64,000 bases of DNA from Ctena decussata. Lineage: Eukaryota; Mollusca; Bivalvia; Lucinida; Lucinidae. The position numbers and the translations under genes are program-made. Of the stretch, positions 1 to 10,352 are shown in pieces (position 1 is the stretch's first letter; every line of letters begins with the position of its first letter). Where the stretch lies: positions 103,757,271 to 103,821,270 of the forward strand of contig OZ022499.1 of the NCBI GenBank assembly GCA_963989385.1, given 5' to 3'. Below the pieces are notes generated by a model. It worked only from the letters and a program-made list of their open reading frames with translations. It searched no databases and was not told the origin of the DNA.

Positions 1-660
1 ACAAAAATGGCTGCTGTCCCTTTCTTCATTTTAGAGTTACATCCCTTTCATTAGTTGATTATGGTTATTTTTGTGTATACATATCTTGTGCATACCTTAA
101 CTTTGTAACCGTTTGGAATATCATGATGAAACTTTATAGCAATGTGCATGATCACAAGACGATGCGTGGCATACAAGAATGGTTGCTCCCCCTTTCTTCA
201 TTTTGGAGTTACTTCCCTTTGATAAGTAATTTTAGGCATTTCTCAGTCACTCCATATCTCCTTAACCTTTTGAAATATTAGAATGGAACTTTGTATGAAT
301 ATGTATAATAATGGGGCAATGTATCCCGAGCAAGAACCACAACTCTGGCATACTGAATTATCTACCCTTGCGTAAATTTCCTGTTTCCTCTGTGATTCCT
401 TAACCCTACATGTGATTTTGTCAGGGGAATGTAGTAGAGCCAAGAAGCTAGTATATTTAGTTTATGAATTATCTCCCTTGTTCAACTATGGCATTACTCA
501 ACTTTTGAGCCACAATAACTTTGAAGCTGATTTTTGGTATACTCATAGTATTTGATGTGTTAAATATTTGAATAATGTTGCCGTCATTAGTTATAAAGTG
601 GTTGCCCCTGTTTGTCTGCCTATCCATCCTTTTGTAAACAATCTTGTTCATTCCATACTC
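1..660 (+). repeat. Degenerate tandem core of a hairpin-element family
   Basis: Loosely repeated units of about 150-175 bp. The motifs 'GAGTTACTTCCCTTT', 'GATGAAACTTTATAG' and 'CATACAAGAATGG' recur. The same unit, better preserved, forms the core of the element at 49452-50153, so this is probably a decayed, 5'-truncated member of that family. I see no gene here; the short reading frames are by-products of the repeat. Confidence 0.6.
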
Positions 661-862
661 TTTTATGACATTAAAACGGGCGTATTATGCGCCGCTTGCG
701 AAGCCCTTGTTTTTTCAAGTTTTTGCGTTTAGGTCATTTTCTCAGAAACTGTAAGGGCTAGAGCCAAGAAACTTGGTTCATGCATACATCTTTGCTGATT
801 TACCTTTGTTTTGTGACAAAGCGCCAGCAGGCGAGACACCGCATTCCGCGGAATTCTTGTTA
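661..862 (+). repeat. 3' ends of non-coding hairpin elements
   Basis: Two terminal-looking pieces lie close together. One is 'GGGCGTATTATGCGCC' followed by 'CCCTTGTTTT'. The other is 'ATTCCGCGGAAT' followed by 'TCTTGTTACC'. Short palindromes followed by CTTGTT resemble the 3' end of the element at 36963-39745 (hairpin, then CTCTTGT). The boundaries are uncertain. Confidence 0.35.
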
Positions 863-1159
863 CCCTTTAGGATTTACCTTGTCACGGTCAATAAGTGACC
901 CTATGAATCTTATGACATTTAACCAGCAGCTCAAAGAAATAAGATGTTAAAGTTTTGTGTCTTTGAAATTGCCTCCCTTGCAGTTAAATGTATAGCAAAT
1001 CAATAACTCTTAATAACAAGTACGTTTCAATCAAAGTTTCAAGTTTAATTCATGGATCTTATTTCAGCTTCTCCAGATAGTTGTTCATGATGTAAAAGAT
1101 TGATTTAACTGGCTAATTGTCCGTGGTATATCACCTTGCATTGTCTATAGGATTTTCAG

Positions 1160-1259
1160 TATACAGCATGAAAGTCAGAGTCAAGTGTCTGGAAAACCGA
1201 TATTCCAAGCCTTGCTCTTCACTGCTCAACCGTTTGGAAGTGGGGATTGGACTGTTTAT
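1160..1259 (+). CDS. Candidate internal exon of an unrecognised gene
   Basis: An open stretch of one base plus 33 codons lies between an acceptor (GATTTTCAG) and a possible donor (TAT/GTAACA). The peptide includes 'SGKPIFQALLFTAQ' and 'PFGSGDWTVY' and has a protein-like composition. It ends in phase 0, which matches the phase-0 start of the terminal exon at 4818, so the two could be consecutive exons of one gene. I do not recognise the family. Without transcript evidence this remains a weak call, and the frame also stays open a few codons past the donor before a TGA. Confidence 0.25.
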
Positions 1260-1752
1260 GTAACAACTGGTGCCTGATTAACGTCTCCGAAGTGACTTGT
1301 TGACATGGGCTGACTTGATGAAATAAGGGTCTTGAATAAGCACCTCAAAAATGCACTTTCAAATTTTGACCTCTCATTGAATCAAACTACTCTGGAGACA
1401 TTAATCTCGCAGTTTTTGTCGTGAAATTAATTTTCTGAACTCTGAATACCCTCCTCAAGTAGACTTAAAATAAGATTGGCAGAATCTTAATTCAGTTTAA
1501 AGTAAACGTTCATTGACAGTACATGTAATGTTTCTTTTTTTGTTCAGTATAGAAAATTAATGGTTTTAGGTGTCTCAATGGTTTTTAGGTGTCCCAATAT
1601 TTAAGCACATTAGGGTAACTTTCCAGGTGGAAATTGTACAGTCGCAGGTTTTCCCATGCAGTACTGAAAAAAGATGTGCTACAATAAAACTTCACTGGAG
1701 ATTGTAAAGTCACAAAATTCTTCCATGCCATAGTGAAAGTAAGTTTGGGACT

Positions 1753-2297
1753 TTAAAGGTAGGTTCCTGTACTTTGGAATGCATCATACTTTTGATGATT
1801 TTTTATCCAAGTAGTTGGAAAGCACTTATAAAGAGGAAATGAATAAGTTTCACTAAAAAGTGTAAATCAAAAACTCGTAGAAAAGTCATTTTGCTAGGGA
1901 TTTCCTAACTCTGCTTCGCACACCAGTTAGCGCTATTTTTAATTCGCGCCAAAAATAGATAACATAGCTGACGTCATGCTGCATTGCATTTCGAGATAGG
2001 TTTAACCCATCCGCCATGCCAGGACCTCTGGAAGAGCTCACAGCAAGAGAAAATTAACCGTTGGCAAATGACATCAGAAACTGCGGACTTGCAGACATAT
2101 ATACATATTTATTTTTAGAACTGGAATTCCAACAAAAGAAAATAAACCAAAGGGAAAACGACTATTTTCTACAACATCTGATGATTTTCTCAGTAGCAAC
2201 AGTTTCAGAAAAATAAGAGAATTCAATACTACCCAGAAAAAGACAAAATTATTTTGTGAACATAATTGTTATCGCTAGGCCAGGAACCTACCTTTAA
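1753..2297 (+). mobile_element. 545-bp MITE with TTAA flanks (copy 1)
   Basis: The left end is TTAA-AGGTAGGTTCCTG and the right end is CAGGAACCTACCT-TTAA, a perfect 13-bp inverted repeat inside TTAA duplications. No transposase is encoded. The interior contains 'TAGCGCTATTTTTAATTCGC'. A second copy of almost the same length lies inverted at 43720-44265. A TTAA target is typical of piggyBac-type or Kolobok-type transposition. A 3-bp TAA/TTA target (PIF/Harbinger) is not excluded. Confidence 0.85.
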
Positions 2298-2599
2298 AAG
2301 CTTACTGGAGGTTGTACATAAAGTCACAAAATTTTTCCGTGCAATATTGAAAGTAGGTGTGGGACAATAAACTTTACTGTACATAAAGTCACAAAATTTT
2401 TCCGTGCAATATTGAAAGTAGGTGTGGGACAATAAACTTTACTGTACATTAAGTCGCAAAAATTGAAAGTAGGTATGGGACAATACACTTTACTGGATAT
2501 TGTTCATAAAGTCGCAAAAAATTTTCCATACAATATTGAAAGTAGGTGTGGGACAGTAAGTTTTACTGGATATTCTACATAAAGTCACAATTATTTTCC

Positions 2600-2785
2600 C
2601 GCCGGGCCACGTAGTGCAGTAGGTAGCCTGTCTGACTCAAGTGCCAGAGGCTCTATACTTGGTCCGGCCACAAACTTTCATTTCTCCTTCCACTGATTCA
2701 AGAAGGGCAGTTGTCAGTTACTGGGGAAAGTATGTGCACTTATTACAGGTCTAAGCCTGCCCAGAAATAATGTGGTAAGGTTAAC
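2600..2785 (+). mobile_element. tRNA-derived SINE-like insertion
   Basis: The head 'GGCCACGTAGTGCAGTAGGT' resembles a tRNA A-box region. It is followed by 'CTGACTCAAGTGCCAGAGG' and a decayed B-box region ending near 'CTTGGTCCGGCCA'. A conserved-looking body follows ('AAGGGCAGTTGTCAGTTACT', 'GTCTAAGCCTGCCCAG'). It sits within the minisatellite. The family was not identified. Confidence 0.6.
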
Positions 2786-3245
2786 AAAACAACACAAAAT
2801 TTTTCTATGCTATATTGAAAGTAGGTGTGGGACGATAAACTTTACTGGAGATTGTAAAGTCAAAAAATTTTTTCATGCTATATTGAAAGTAGGTGTGAGA
2901 CAATAAACTTTATTGGAGATTGTAACAATGCAGACTTTTCCATGCAGAATTGAATGTAAGTGTGGGACAATTAACTTTACTGGAGACTGTAAAGCCAAAG
3001 ATTTTTCCATGTGTGGGACATAAAACTTACCTAGAGATTGCAAAACTGCAGAATTTTCCATATAGTATTGGATGTTAGTGTAGGACAATAATTTTCACTG
3101 GAAATTTTCCATGTGGAATTGAAGGTGAGAGTGGTTAGCGAATCAAAATATTTTGAGAACCATGTAATGCTTTGGTGAGTTGTTAGAGGAAGCCTGGAGG
3201 CCCTTGCGGCAAATCTTTTCTTATTTTGTTAAAGGTGCATGGGTA

Positions 3246-3376
3246 CATTTTTAGGGAAGGCAACTCTACCCTTTTCCTTTTTAGCCCTCCTTCTCAATTG
3301 GGGTCAACTCTTAAAGGAAAGAATTTGCTCCGCTAGGAGCGAGCAAATTATTTTCTTTAGAAGTAGACCCCAGTTG
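3246..3376. mobile_element. Foldback MITE, 'GGAAAGAATTTGCTCC' family
   Basis: The left arm includes 'GGCAACTCTACC' and 'TCAACTCTTAAAGGAAAGAA'. The centre is an inverted pair around 'TTTGCTCC...GGAGC', and the right arm ends near 'AGTAGACCCCAGTTG'. Related copies lie near 8607-8735, 13590-13690 and 49169-49305. The right arm runs directly into LINE sequence. Confidence 0.6.
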
Positions 3377-3387
3377 AAATTAGAAGT

Positions 3388-3662
3388 CGGACTTTTCTCA
3401 GATGATAAGGCAATGTATCTAGCAATAAGTGCTCAAACTCAAGCACATGTCTTAAAAAATGATCTACTTCAACTAAAAACTGGAAAGATGCCTGGAATAT
3501 GATTTTCAATCCCTCAAAATGCCAGGTGGTTCATGTTTCAAGACTAAAATCACCCAATCCTACAAAATACTTCCTGCATGGTAATGAACTTGAGTGTGTA
3601 TCTTCTGCAAAATATTTAGGAGTTACAATTTTAGATGATTTATTCTGGAGTACACAGATAAT
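3388..3662 (+). pseudogene. LINE reverse-transcriptase fragment (3' part of palm)
   Basis: Two frames give 'GLFSDDKAMYLAI', then after a frameshift near 3485 'MIFNPSKCQVVHVSR' and 'SSAKYLGVTILDD'. FSDD stands where non-LTR reverse transcriptases have FADD, and 'SKCQ...YLGV' is the usual downstream block of CR1/Jockey-type LINEs. The fragment is truncated at both ends and frameshifted, so it is dead. Confidence 0.8.
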
Positions 3663-4090
3663 TTTAATGCACTTATATATATAACATGACCTCTAATTTG
3701 ATGACGTCAAAAATTTGCGACAGTGATATTGTTGGAAACTCAAAGTCATTAAATAATGCTGCTTCTTATTGGCTGACATCTGATTTTACTTTGCCGAAAG
3801 TGTTAGCTTTTTATGCAAAGTAGTATAATTTGAAAGATGAAAACGTAAAAAGTGAATTAGAATGGAGATAACTGTATTGAAAATTGGCATTTGTGGAGGA
3901 AAATTGTCAGTTTTATGGTTACAAACTGCGTTTTGGGGCTTCGCTGACGCCTTGCCCTAAAACGAAAATTCTGACCATTAAACCGACAGTTTACCACACC
4001 AAATGATATTTTTGAGTACAATTATCCCCGAAATAGGCTCCAAATAGGCAAATCGGACAATGAGGTTCCTCATAAGGAGCACAAAAGTCC

Positions 4091-4284
4091 ATAATCACAC
4101 CTGGTTAACTATGTACATGTATATATAAGGGCTGTTACCAAACAAAAAAGAGCCCTAGTTCCCAAACTACCTAGTCATTGTGGCTCAACAAATTTGTTTA
4201 GCCACAATGACCAAGTAGTTTTGGAACTTTGACTTTTTTTAATTTTGTAACAGCCTTGGAAACATAGTTAACCAGGTGTGATAA
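4091..4284. mobile_element. Foldback MITE, about 194 bp
   Basis: The left arm 'ATAATCACACCTGGTTAACT' is the inverted complement of the right arm 'AGTTAACCAGGTGTGATAAT'. The centre is a second palindrome, 'CATTGTGGCTCAACAAA' facing 'TTTAGCCACAATG'. It is non-coding. Confidence 0.75.
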
Positions 4285-4531
4285 TAAAGACCAAAAGTTT
4301 AAAATCAAAACATCCCTAAAATGTTGTGACACTTGTTGTGTTAACTAGTCATGTGGCCCAACAGGCTGCTCTGCACTGAACTGACTCGCATTTATAAGTG
4401 TGGTTACCACACACTGTTAGAGCATACTGTGTTTCAAAAAAGGATTAATATGGTACATGTGTGCAAACAGCAAAGGCTCTAATCAGACAGCATTTGTGCA
4501 GGCTAGTCAGAGCTGTTGCTGCTTGCAAATG

Positions 4532-4756
4532 AGGCACGACATGAGAAAACCAACAAAGTATTTGTGAGCAGACTCAGATCAGCCTTGGCATCTGCCCAGC
4601 CTGATCAGACTCTATGCTAAGTGCTTAAGGGATAGCTAAGGGTCTTAGCTATCTCCATGCAGACAGCAAAGACTCTGATCAGACTGGGCAGATGCCCACG
4701 CTGATCTGTCTTCGATGGGCGCACATGCCACTTTGTTGGTTTTGTCATGTTGTGGC
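4532..4756. mobile_element. Foldback MITE, 'AAAACCAACAAAGT' family, copy 1
   Basis: Left arm 'GCACGACATGAGAAAACCAA', right arm 'TTGGTTTTGTCATGTTGTGG'. The inner arms carry 'CTGCCCAGCCTGATCAGACT' facing 'AGACTGGGCAGATGCCC'. Sister copies are at 10708-10900 and 41661-41973. Confidence 0.75.
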
Positions 4757-4817
4757 TTATATGTGATTTTTACCCTGTATGCATGTTACAAATCACTGAC
4801 CTCTTTGACTTTTTCAG

Positions 4818-4916
4818 CTAGCTAAACAATATCCCTTTGACAAAGCCTGGGCTCTGAAGGGACTGAATCCTGCAGATCGACCAGTGAAAAATTACTATTT
4901 AGAACCTGCTGATTAG
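4818..4916 (+). CDS. Terminal coding exon of an unrecognised gene
   Basis: A strong acceptor (pyrimidine-rich CTCTTTGACTTTTTCAG) is followed by 32 codons and a TAG stop. The peptide contains 'LAKQYPFDKAWALKGL' and ends 'NPADRPVKNYYLEPAD'. Both other frames stop within three codons, so the phase-0 frame is the only one possible. The sequence is protein-like (W, Y, P and charged residues; no repeat match in the window). The exon converges on the 3' end of CINP at 7201. I do not recognise the protein. A plausible but unproven upstream exon is at 1160-1259. Confidence 0.6.
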   Translation, partial: LAKQYPFDKAWALKGLNPADRPVKNYYLEPAD

Positions 4917-5104
4917 ACAGTTTAGGTCATAAGTTGATTCTTTTGTGATTTGTTAGAGAACTTCATCATAATGTTGTAGCTGATTCTGGAATAGTTGTCA
5001 TTTGAAAGAGAAAGTCGTTCTAAAAACTGATAGCTACCACATACAACATTAATTGCACTGTTGTGACTTGTAGAGGTTGGAATATCTGACTTCGTAATGC
5101 CCAG

Positions 5105-5337
5105 GCAGAGCCCTATATAAGGGGTAGAGGCTGAGGGGGGGGTGGGGGGGGTCTTTCACGATAATTCTTAAATAATTTCAGTAAATTTTCCATATCACAC
5201 ATTGTGGCCCCATATTAGAACTGCCTTAGTGAGGCAGTTCTGATTTTTGGGCCACAATCTTTTAATGAAGGAAACAAAAAAAAGTATTTTAGAATTATTG
5301 TCCTATCAAATTTTCATATCTTAGCCCTGGCTCTGTG
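5105..5337. mobile_element. Hairpin MITE, 'GAGCTCTAGATAAG' family, diverged
   Basis: Ends 'CAGAGCCCTATATAAGGGG' and 'TTAGCCCTGGCTCTG'. The central palindrome is 'TTAGAACTGCCTTAG' facing 'GAGGCAGTTCT', bounded by 'TTGTGGCCCC' and 'GGGCCACAAT'. It matches the structure of the well-preserved copy at 61031-61233. A G-rich run occurs in the left arm near 5136-5152. Confidence 0.6.
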
Positions 5338-6154
5338 CTTGAAAAGGTGCAAAGTGTGTTTTGGAGACCGGATTTGCACTAGAATGGATTTATATATATG
5401 ATAGAACATCAGGGCTTAGGGTGAATAATATTTCATGATAATTCGGAGCAGTATAAATCTGACAGCTTATTGGAGGCAATCCCAATATACCACATTGTAT
5501 TTTAGTACAGAAATACTCAGTGAGAAATCTTATTGCAGAATCATCATAAAATAATCTCTGCATCAAGAGCCTTGAAAGATTTGAACAGATTAACTTCACT
5601 AAGGATTGAGTTTCATCACTAAAAGTGTCTTATGTCAGGATGCCAACAGCAGTGATTTGCATCAGCCTGCTGATTTGTGTAGAAAATTACTGTTTGCACA
5701 CACACACGGCTTTTCTAGGAAAAATTACACCCTGGGGCAGGACACTAATTAAAATTTTTGTGGTGGGGTTTAAAGAGATAGAAATACTATGATTTCTTTT
5801 TGTGAATGTAATTAGAATTTCTTTGGTGGTACCCCTCAGAAAAAGTTAAGGTCCTGCCCAAGGAGGTACTTTTATCTGGAATAGCCCTCACTGAAACATA
5901 AAAGTGGCGGCTGACCGAGATCTGATGCGAAGGTGTCTAAGCTGTTCACCTGTAACACGCGGCATTTTTCATTTCTTGAAATGAGTGATTATATATGTCT
6001 GTTAAGAAAAAATAAATAATGGAATTTTGCCTTCATCTTATGTGCCTTTCCAAAAACTCTTGACTGGCTGGATACTGTGTACCACCTACAATAAGGTCCC
6101 CCACTTTTTCAAAGAAAAGCAAGGGAACAAAGTGTTTGACTTCCAGTGATTCCA

Positions 6155-6397
6155 GGCCCCGAGGTTATAAAACTTTTTTCATGCTCAACTCAGCTGAGCA
6201 TGAAATTTTCTCTGCTGATAAATATGAAAATGCCAACTAATGTTGGCATTTTCATATTCATAAGCAGAGAAAATTTCATACTCAGCTAAACTAAGCAAGA
6301 AAACAGCTGTACTTATCAGTGATTTGCTATTTATTAGCAGATAAAGTTTCATGCTCAGCTGAGTTGAGCATGAAAAAAGTTTTATAACCTCCGGGCC
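6155..6397. mobile_element. Foldback element with nested palindromes
   Basis: Left end 'GGCCCCGAGGTTATAAAACT', right end 'AGTTTTATAACCTCCGGGCC'. Inside each arm is 'CATGCTCAACTCAGCTGAGC' or its complement. The interior holds another palindrome, 'AAATGCCAACTAATGTTGGC'. No coding capacity. Confidence 0.75.
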
Positions 6398-6639
6398 AGG
6401 GATCTGTCTTCAGTTGACAGTAGGTACCTTGTGTCTGCAAATCCTTCTGGGTTTGGGACCTGCAGGAAGCGCAAAACCTTTTCAGTCGTAAACAGGGTTC
6501 CACTGCATACAGCCTTTCATTATCACCCTCCCATCGTCCTGATATGGCTGAAATACTGTTGAAAAGGATGTAAAATCGCAAGTAATCCATCAATGTGACA
6601 CCCTCATTAATAGCTTCTTGATTCCATAAAAACCTACAT

Positions 6640-6770
6640 AGTGACCCCTCATTACAACCATATCATCGGGAATGTTCTAATAAGGGATCACAACCTAGGT
6701 TTTTATGGAGAAATAAGAAAAATTAGCTATGAATTATCATCAAATACCCATTTTATCTTAGCCTCTGATT
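6640..6770. mobile_element. Partial hairpin MITE of the GAGCTCTAGATAAG family
   Basis: 'GTGACCCCTCATTACAACC' faces 'AAGGGATCACAACC'. It continues as 'TTTTTATGGAGAAATAAG', which is the right arm seen at 12790-12886. The left arm is missing. Confidence 0.5.
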
Positions 6771-6780
6771 TTTCCATCGT

Positions 6781-6998
6781 CAGTCAACTATTGATATCTC
6801 AAAGTCCAAGTTCATCCCAAGCTACTGATATCTGTAAATTTTCTGGGACCAGAAAATTTACTTTCAGTTTGTGATATCAGTAGTTTGAGATTAGAGGAAT
6901 TGAAATGTCAATAAAAATAGGGAATGTCTAAACACTTTGTTCTTTTGATATAAGAGGTCCTCAGAGATTTCAGTGTTGGAGATATTGAGAGTCGACTG
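6781..6998. mobile_element. pogo/Tc1-type MITE, 218 bp
   Basis: The left end 'CAGTCAACTATTGATATCTC' pairs with the right end, whose complement reads 'CAGTCGACTCTCAATATCTC'. The right end is followed by TA. An internal inverted pair ('CTACTGATATC' and 'GATATCAGTAG') is also present. CAGTC..A ends with a TA target are characteristic of pogo/Tigger relatives. Non-coding. Confidence 0.65.
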
Positions 6999-7200
6999 TA
7001 TGTTGTTTCAGCTTGAATTGTTATCACAGTCATCAGAACTGCAGCCATCATCTAGGACCTGCTACTAGAACCAGGACCAGCAAAAGCTGCTTCTGGAGTC
7101 TGAACATACGTGTCCATGGAAGACCCTGACTAGCCTAGTGCATCTGCCGTAGTCTTACACAGCTAAATGTACAATATAGCTTAGCTGGCTCTCAGCTCAT

Positions 7201-7397
7201 CTATTTATGTTTTGTTTCCAGCAATATGCTTTCAATCAGCAATTTCGACCTATCCTCAATATAAGGTTGGTGCACCCAGCTAGCGACATAAAACATAACA
7301 CTGTTTCTATCTTTGGCATGGCAAACATTTTCAGCAATAGATATCTTCAGTTCTAGTTCCTTCTGGTACATCTGAGTTATCTCCCTTATTGTATCCT
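7201..7397 (-). CDS. CINP: CINP exon 5 (C-terminal, with stop)
   Basis: CINP is known to bind CDK2 and CDC7 and to act with ATRIP/ATR in genome-maintenance signalling in the nucleus. This exon encodes residues 160-224 (the first codon is shared with exon 4). 'MYQKELELKISIAENV' and 'WVHQPYIEDRSKLLIES' are followed by 'ILLETKHK' and TAG. These match the family's conserved C-terminus (an L.MWLHQPY-like block, then an LLETGH-like block). The acceptor on the minus strand is TTTCTGTTTTAG. The exon starts in phase 1 and fits exon 4 exactly. The full five-exon protein is 224 residues; human CINP is 212. Confidence 0.93.
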
Positions 7398-8606
7398 CTA
7401 AAACAGAAAGAAAAAAATAATTTAATTTATAAGGTTTCAAGCTGAACAACTTTGAACAGTTGCCATATTAGCAATTTTCCCAAATTTCATCAATAGTCCC
7501 TTTTAATAGCTCATTTAACTGTCAGATATGCAAACAATTTTATAACTGTGAAACTGCAACTGCCAGAATCCAGCAAAATGTAAACGCTTTTGCGAAGGAG
7601 AAAGGAATTAAGTAGAATATTTTCTAGTGTGCTACTACTGTGAAACACTAACTCCTCGCCAAAAGTTGAGCATTATTAATGGTGGACTAAGCAGCAGATA
7701 TAACAGATACATATGATTAATATATCAAAAAACTATTCATAGTTCTAACATGATGTCATAAGGTAACAAGATGCCGAGGCACTGGAATTTTGAAACTGAG
7801 TAGTGGATATGTATGATGGTTGCACCAGTTTTCGGGGTAATAACGTTCATTCTCAACATAAAAACTGTGAGATAAACAAAGATCACATACTGATAGTCTG
7901 TGTGCATATAAAAATATGTGTTAAGTAATATGTAACTTACATTTCATGTCCGCATGTCTCCATGTTTACAAAATTGATCAAATCGAAACAGATGCTCAAC
8001 TGAATCTGCTCTCCGAAACTGCCCCAGTTTTCGGGGTATGTTAAAGAACTCGCCTTCAAAATACATAAGCTGTGAATGCTTCTGATAGCAACTGCCTTCG
8101 GGAGACCTGCAGTTCTTTAGCATGTAGAAACGCTCGTTGAATTATCAGAAAAAAAGTTCATATTAGAATTAATCGCCGTGTCATGTTAGTCGGTACTTTC
8201 CATAAACTTTGCAGCGTTTCCAATATGGCCGCTTCCACGGTCACCAATGAAGACGTCATGGATGACGTCATAACTAACGTGCTTTCGCGCGTCAATTAGT
8301 GTATGATAAAACATGCTGGTTCAACTTTCTATTTGCAAAAGTAATCGTCTGTAGACGTCCTCTGCAAAAGGAGAGGTATTATCTATTAGAATACCCCGAA
8401 TTCTGGAGCATCCCGAAAACAGGTACATCGACCATAATGCCAAAAGTTAAGACCACTGTATTTCAATGACAATATTCAGCTTTTTTAAAAACTATCCAAA
8501 ACATCATCAAATTTAACTTCATCTCCACCAAACTAGCAGACATTGATTGTGGTCATGTCATTTCAAACTCAAAAACTTCTGAAAATAATATATCAACTTA
8601 ATGAAT

Positions 8607-8735
8607 TCTTGTTTTCTTCTCTGGATGAGGTTGCTCTTTGACATGGGGTCTACTCTGAAAGGAGCGAATTCTTTCCTTTGAGTGTGGACCCTTACCGAAA
8701 AGGAAGGTAAAGTAGTAGAGTTGCTTCCTCTGAAA
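8607..8735. mobile_element. Foldback MITE, 'GGAAAGAATT' family copy
   Basis: 'GACATGGGGTCTACTCTGAA' and 'GCGAATTCTTTCCTTTGAG' form facing arms, ending 'AGAGTTGCTTCCTC'. Related to 3246-3376 and 49169-49305. It lies in the intron between CINP exons 4 and 5. Confidence 0.5.
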
Positions 8736-8840
8736 GTATATCCATTCACCGTAATACTTCTTATTACATAATTATTAGAGGTACATGTATTTGGCAGAGC
8801 CTGATTTACTACATGCTCTATATAACTGCCCCTTATTTAC

Positions 8841-8970
8841 CAAACTGCTTTACATCCCAGCCTTGAAAAAGGATCACACTCTCTTCTGTTGTTTTGTTAT
8901 GATGACATTCCAACTGTACTACTCCATGACACATGGATACCAGTCCACTGAGTCGCAAAACTACTTTCTC
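8841..8970 (-). CDS. CINP: CINP exon 4
   Basis: Encodes residues 117-159 plus one base: 'EKVVLRLSGLVSMCHGVVQL' then 'ECHHNKTTEESVILFQGWD'. The minus-strand acceptor is TTTTCTCCAG and the donor is G/GTAAATAAGG. This corresponds to the family segment between the central coiled region and the MYRKEL-like block. Phase 0 in and phase 1 out agree with both neighbours. All three reading-frame checks (length 130, no stop, matching phases) support a real exon. Confidence 0.92.
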
Positions 8971-9071
8971 CTGGAGAAAAGAACAGCAAAAAAAATGTAA
9001 AAACCAACATCACTAAAACCAGATATTTTTTTCAATATAAATTACATGTAAGCAGAATATGACATGGTACA

Positions 9072-9286
9072 GGGGCCGTATTCATAAAACAACTTAAGTG
9101 GTTGCTATGCTGTTGCTAAGGCTAAATTTCTTTGAAGGAGATTCCCTACAACTATGAAATTTGCTCTGGAGGAACAAAGACTGTTCCTCCAGAGCAAATT
9201 TCATAGTTGTAGGGAATCTCCTTTATAGATATTTAGCCTTAGCAACAGCATAGCAACCACTTAAGTGGCTTTATGAATACGGCCCC
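9072..9286. mobile_element. Near-perfect foldback MITE, 215 bp
   Basis: Arms of about 95-100 bp. The left arm starts 'GGGGCCGTATTCATAAA' and the right arm ends 'TTTATGAATACGGCCCC'. The inner arms 'TTTGCTCTGGAGGAACA' and 'TGTTCCTCCAGAGCAAA' flank a loop of a few bases. The high arm identity implies recent origin or sequence exchange between arms. It is inside a CINP intron. Confidence 0.85.
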
Positions 9287-9409
9287 AGATCTGATGGTAT
9301 TAAAGCAAATCTCTTTAAATATGAAATTCATCTTTTACTATTCTTTAAATCTCGACAGAATGTAGATGCACTGAAGTATTTTGTGGGTAAAAGTTAATAT
9401 TTGGATATA

Positions 9410-9587
9410 CAGTCAAACCTGCTTATGTGGTCACCTCAATTCAGGGATCACTTGCGTTAAGCAGCCACCTTTTCTGGGTCCCTTGAACCAAAATACAGTG
9501 CAAATGAACCTGTATTAAGGGATCACCTGTCTCAAGCAGCCGCTTTTTGTCCTTCCCTTGGGTGACCTATTAAGACAGGTTTGACTG
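9410..9587. mobile_element. pogo/Tc1-type MITE, 178 bp, TA target duplication
   Basis: TA-CAGTCAAACCTGCTTATGT on the left; the right end reads 'AGACAGGTTTGACTG'-TA. The two ends share CAGTCAAACCTG. 'AGGGATCAC' blocks recur inside. The same end sequence is found at 11149-12321, so one transposase may have mobilised both. Confidence 0.8.
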
Positions 9588-9750
9588 TAATACAGAACTA
9601 CTTCACTGGTTACCATGACAATTAGTTCCAGCTAAGGGTAGTTCTAGGCATCAAGGGTTAGTGTCTATTAAAAGTAACCTATGGAGTTCTAGTCAGGCTG
9701 GGTTAAAGAGCCATCAGGGTTTTAGCCTTTGAAGTTCTTCTGTACAACCA

Positions 9751-9752
<2 letters not shown>

Positions 9753-9789
<37 letters not shown>
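9753..9789. repeat. (AC)n microsatellite
   Basis: An uninterrupted run of about 18 AC dinucleotides, within a CINP intron. It is followed by an (AAT)-rich stretch. Confidence 0.95.
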
Positions 9790-9794
<5 letters not shown>

Positions 9795-9950
9795 AATAAT
9801 AATCTCAAATTTGGACTTATAATAGAAAATTAAATTACTTGGGAATGAATTATAGGTTTGAGAAAATTGGAATGAAAATAACCATTTCCACAGTATGAAT
9901 TTCAGGAAGCATCTCACTTATAATTCGAGAGGAGCCTGGCTTACACTGTC

Positions 9951-10128
9951 TGCCATGCTCTAATACCAATGACGTCATTGATTTGTTACCATAGCAACAA
10001 TTGGAATTACCAACTGCTGTGCTTAGTACCTTTGCAGACTGATGTCTCAATGTCATCACTGACATCAATATAAAGTCTTAGTTGCTATGGTGACAGATCT
10101 ATGACATCATTGGTATTGGAGCGTGGCA
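9951..10128. mobile_element. Foldback MITE, 178 bp
   Basis: Left 'TGCCATGCTCTAATACCAAT', right 'ATTGGTATTGGAGCGTGGCA', with inner arms 'GTTACCATAGCAAC' and 'GTTGCTATGGTGAC'. It contains GACGTCAT-type sites near each end. CINP intron. Confidence 0.75.
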
Positions 10129-10231
10129 AATTGAAATTGTTCCAACAGAAACTTCAGACTTTCTCAAGCAAATAATCATTCTCATGTCATTTAATTCTGA
10201 GTTTTTATATGGAACTCTGAAGCAGACATAC

Positions 10232-10328
10232 CATGCGCTTTAGCAACTGTGTCATCTTATCACAGAGAGGCAGAAGTGACTGTGGAAACAAGTTTACAGT
10301 GTCGTCTGATTCATCTGACCGGCTCAGA
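10232..10328 (-). CDS. CINP: CINP exon 3
   Basis: Encodes one base completing Leu-84, then residues 85-116: 'LSRSDESDDTVNLFPQSLL' then 'PLCDKMTQLLKRM'. It aligns in position with the acidic/Ser-rich linker and the following helical block (LCEELQ..L-like) of the family. The minus-strand acceptor is TTTATATTTCAG and the donor is ATG/GTATGT. Phase 2 in and phase 0 out match exons 2 and 4. The acidic start is typical of the variable linker, so orthology rests mainly on the second half and on the phases. Confidence 0.88.
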
Positions 10329-10352
10329 CTGAAATATAAATAAAGCCACACC

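Larger units (their letters stand above)
1619..3125. repeat. Minisatellite of about 65-75 bp units
   Basis: Units read roughly 'AAACTTTACTGGAGATTGTA', then 'AAGTCACAAAATTTTTCC', then 'ATATTGAAAGTAGGTGTGGG'. The array is broken by a TTAA-flanked MITE (1753-2297) and by a SINE (about 2600-2785). Flanking units resume on each side, so the array is older than both insertions. Confidence 0.8.
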
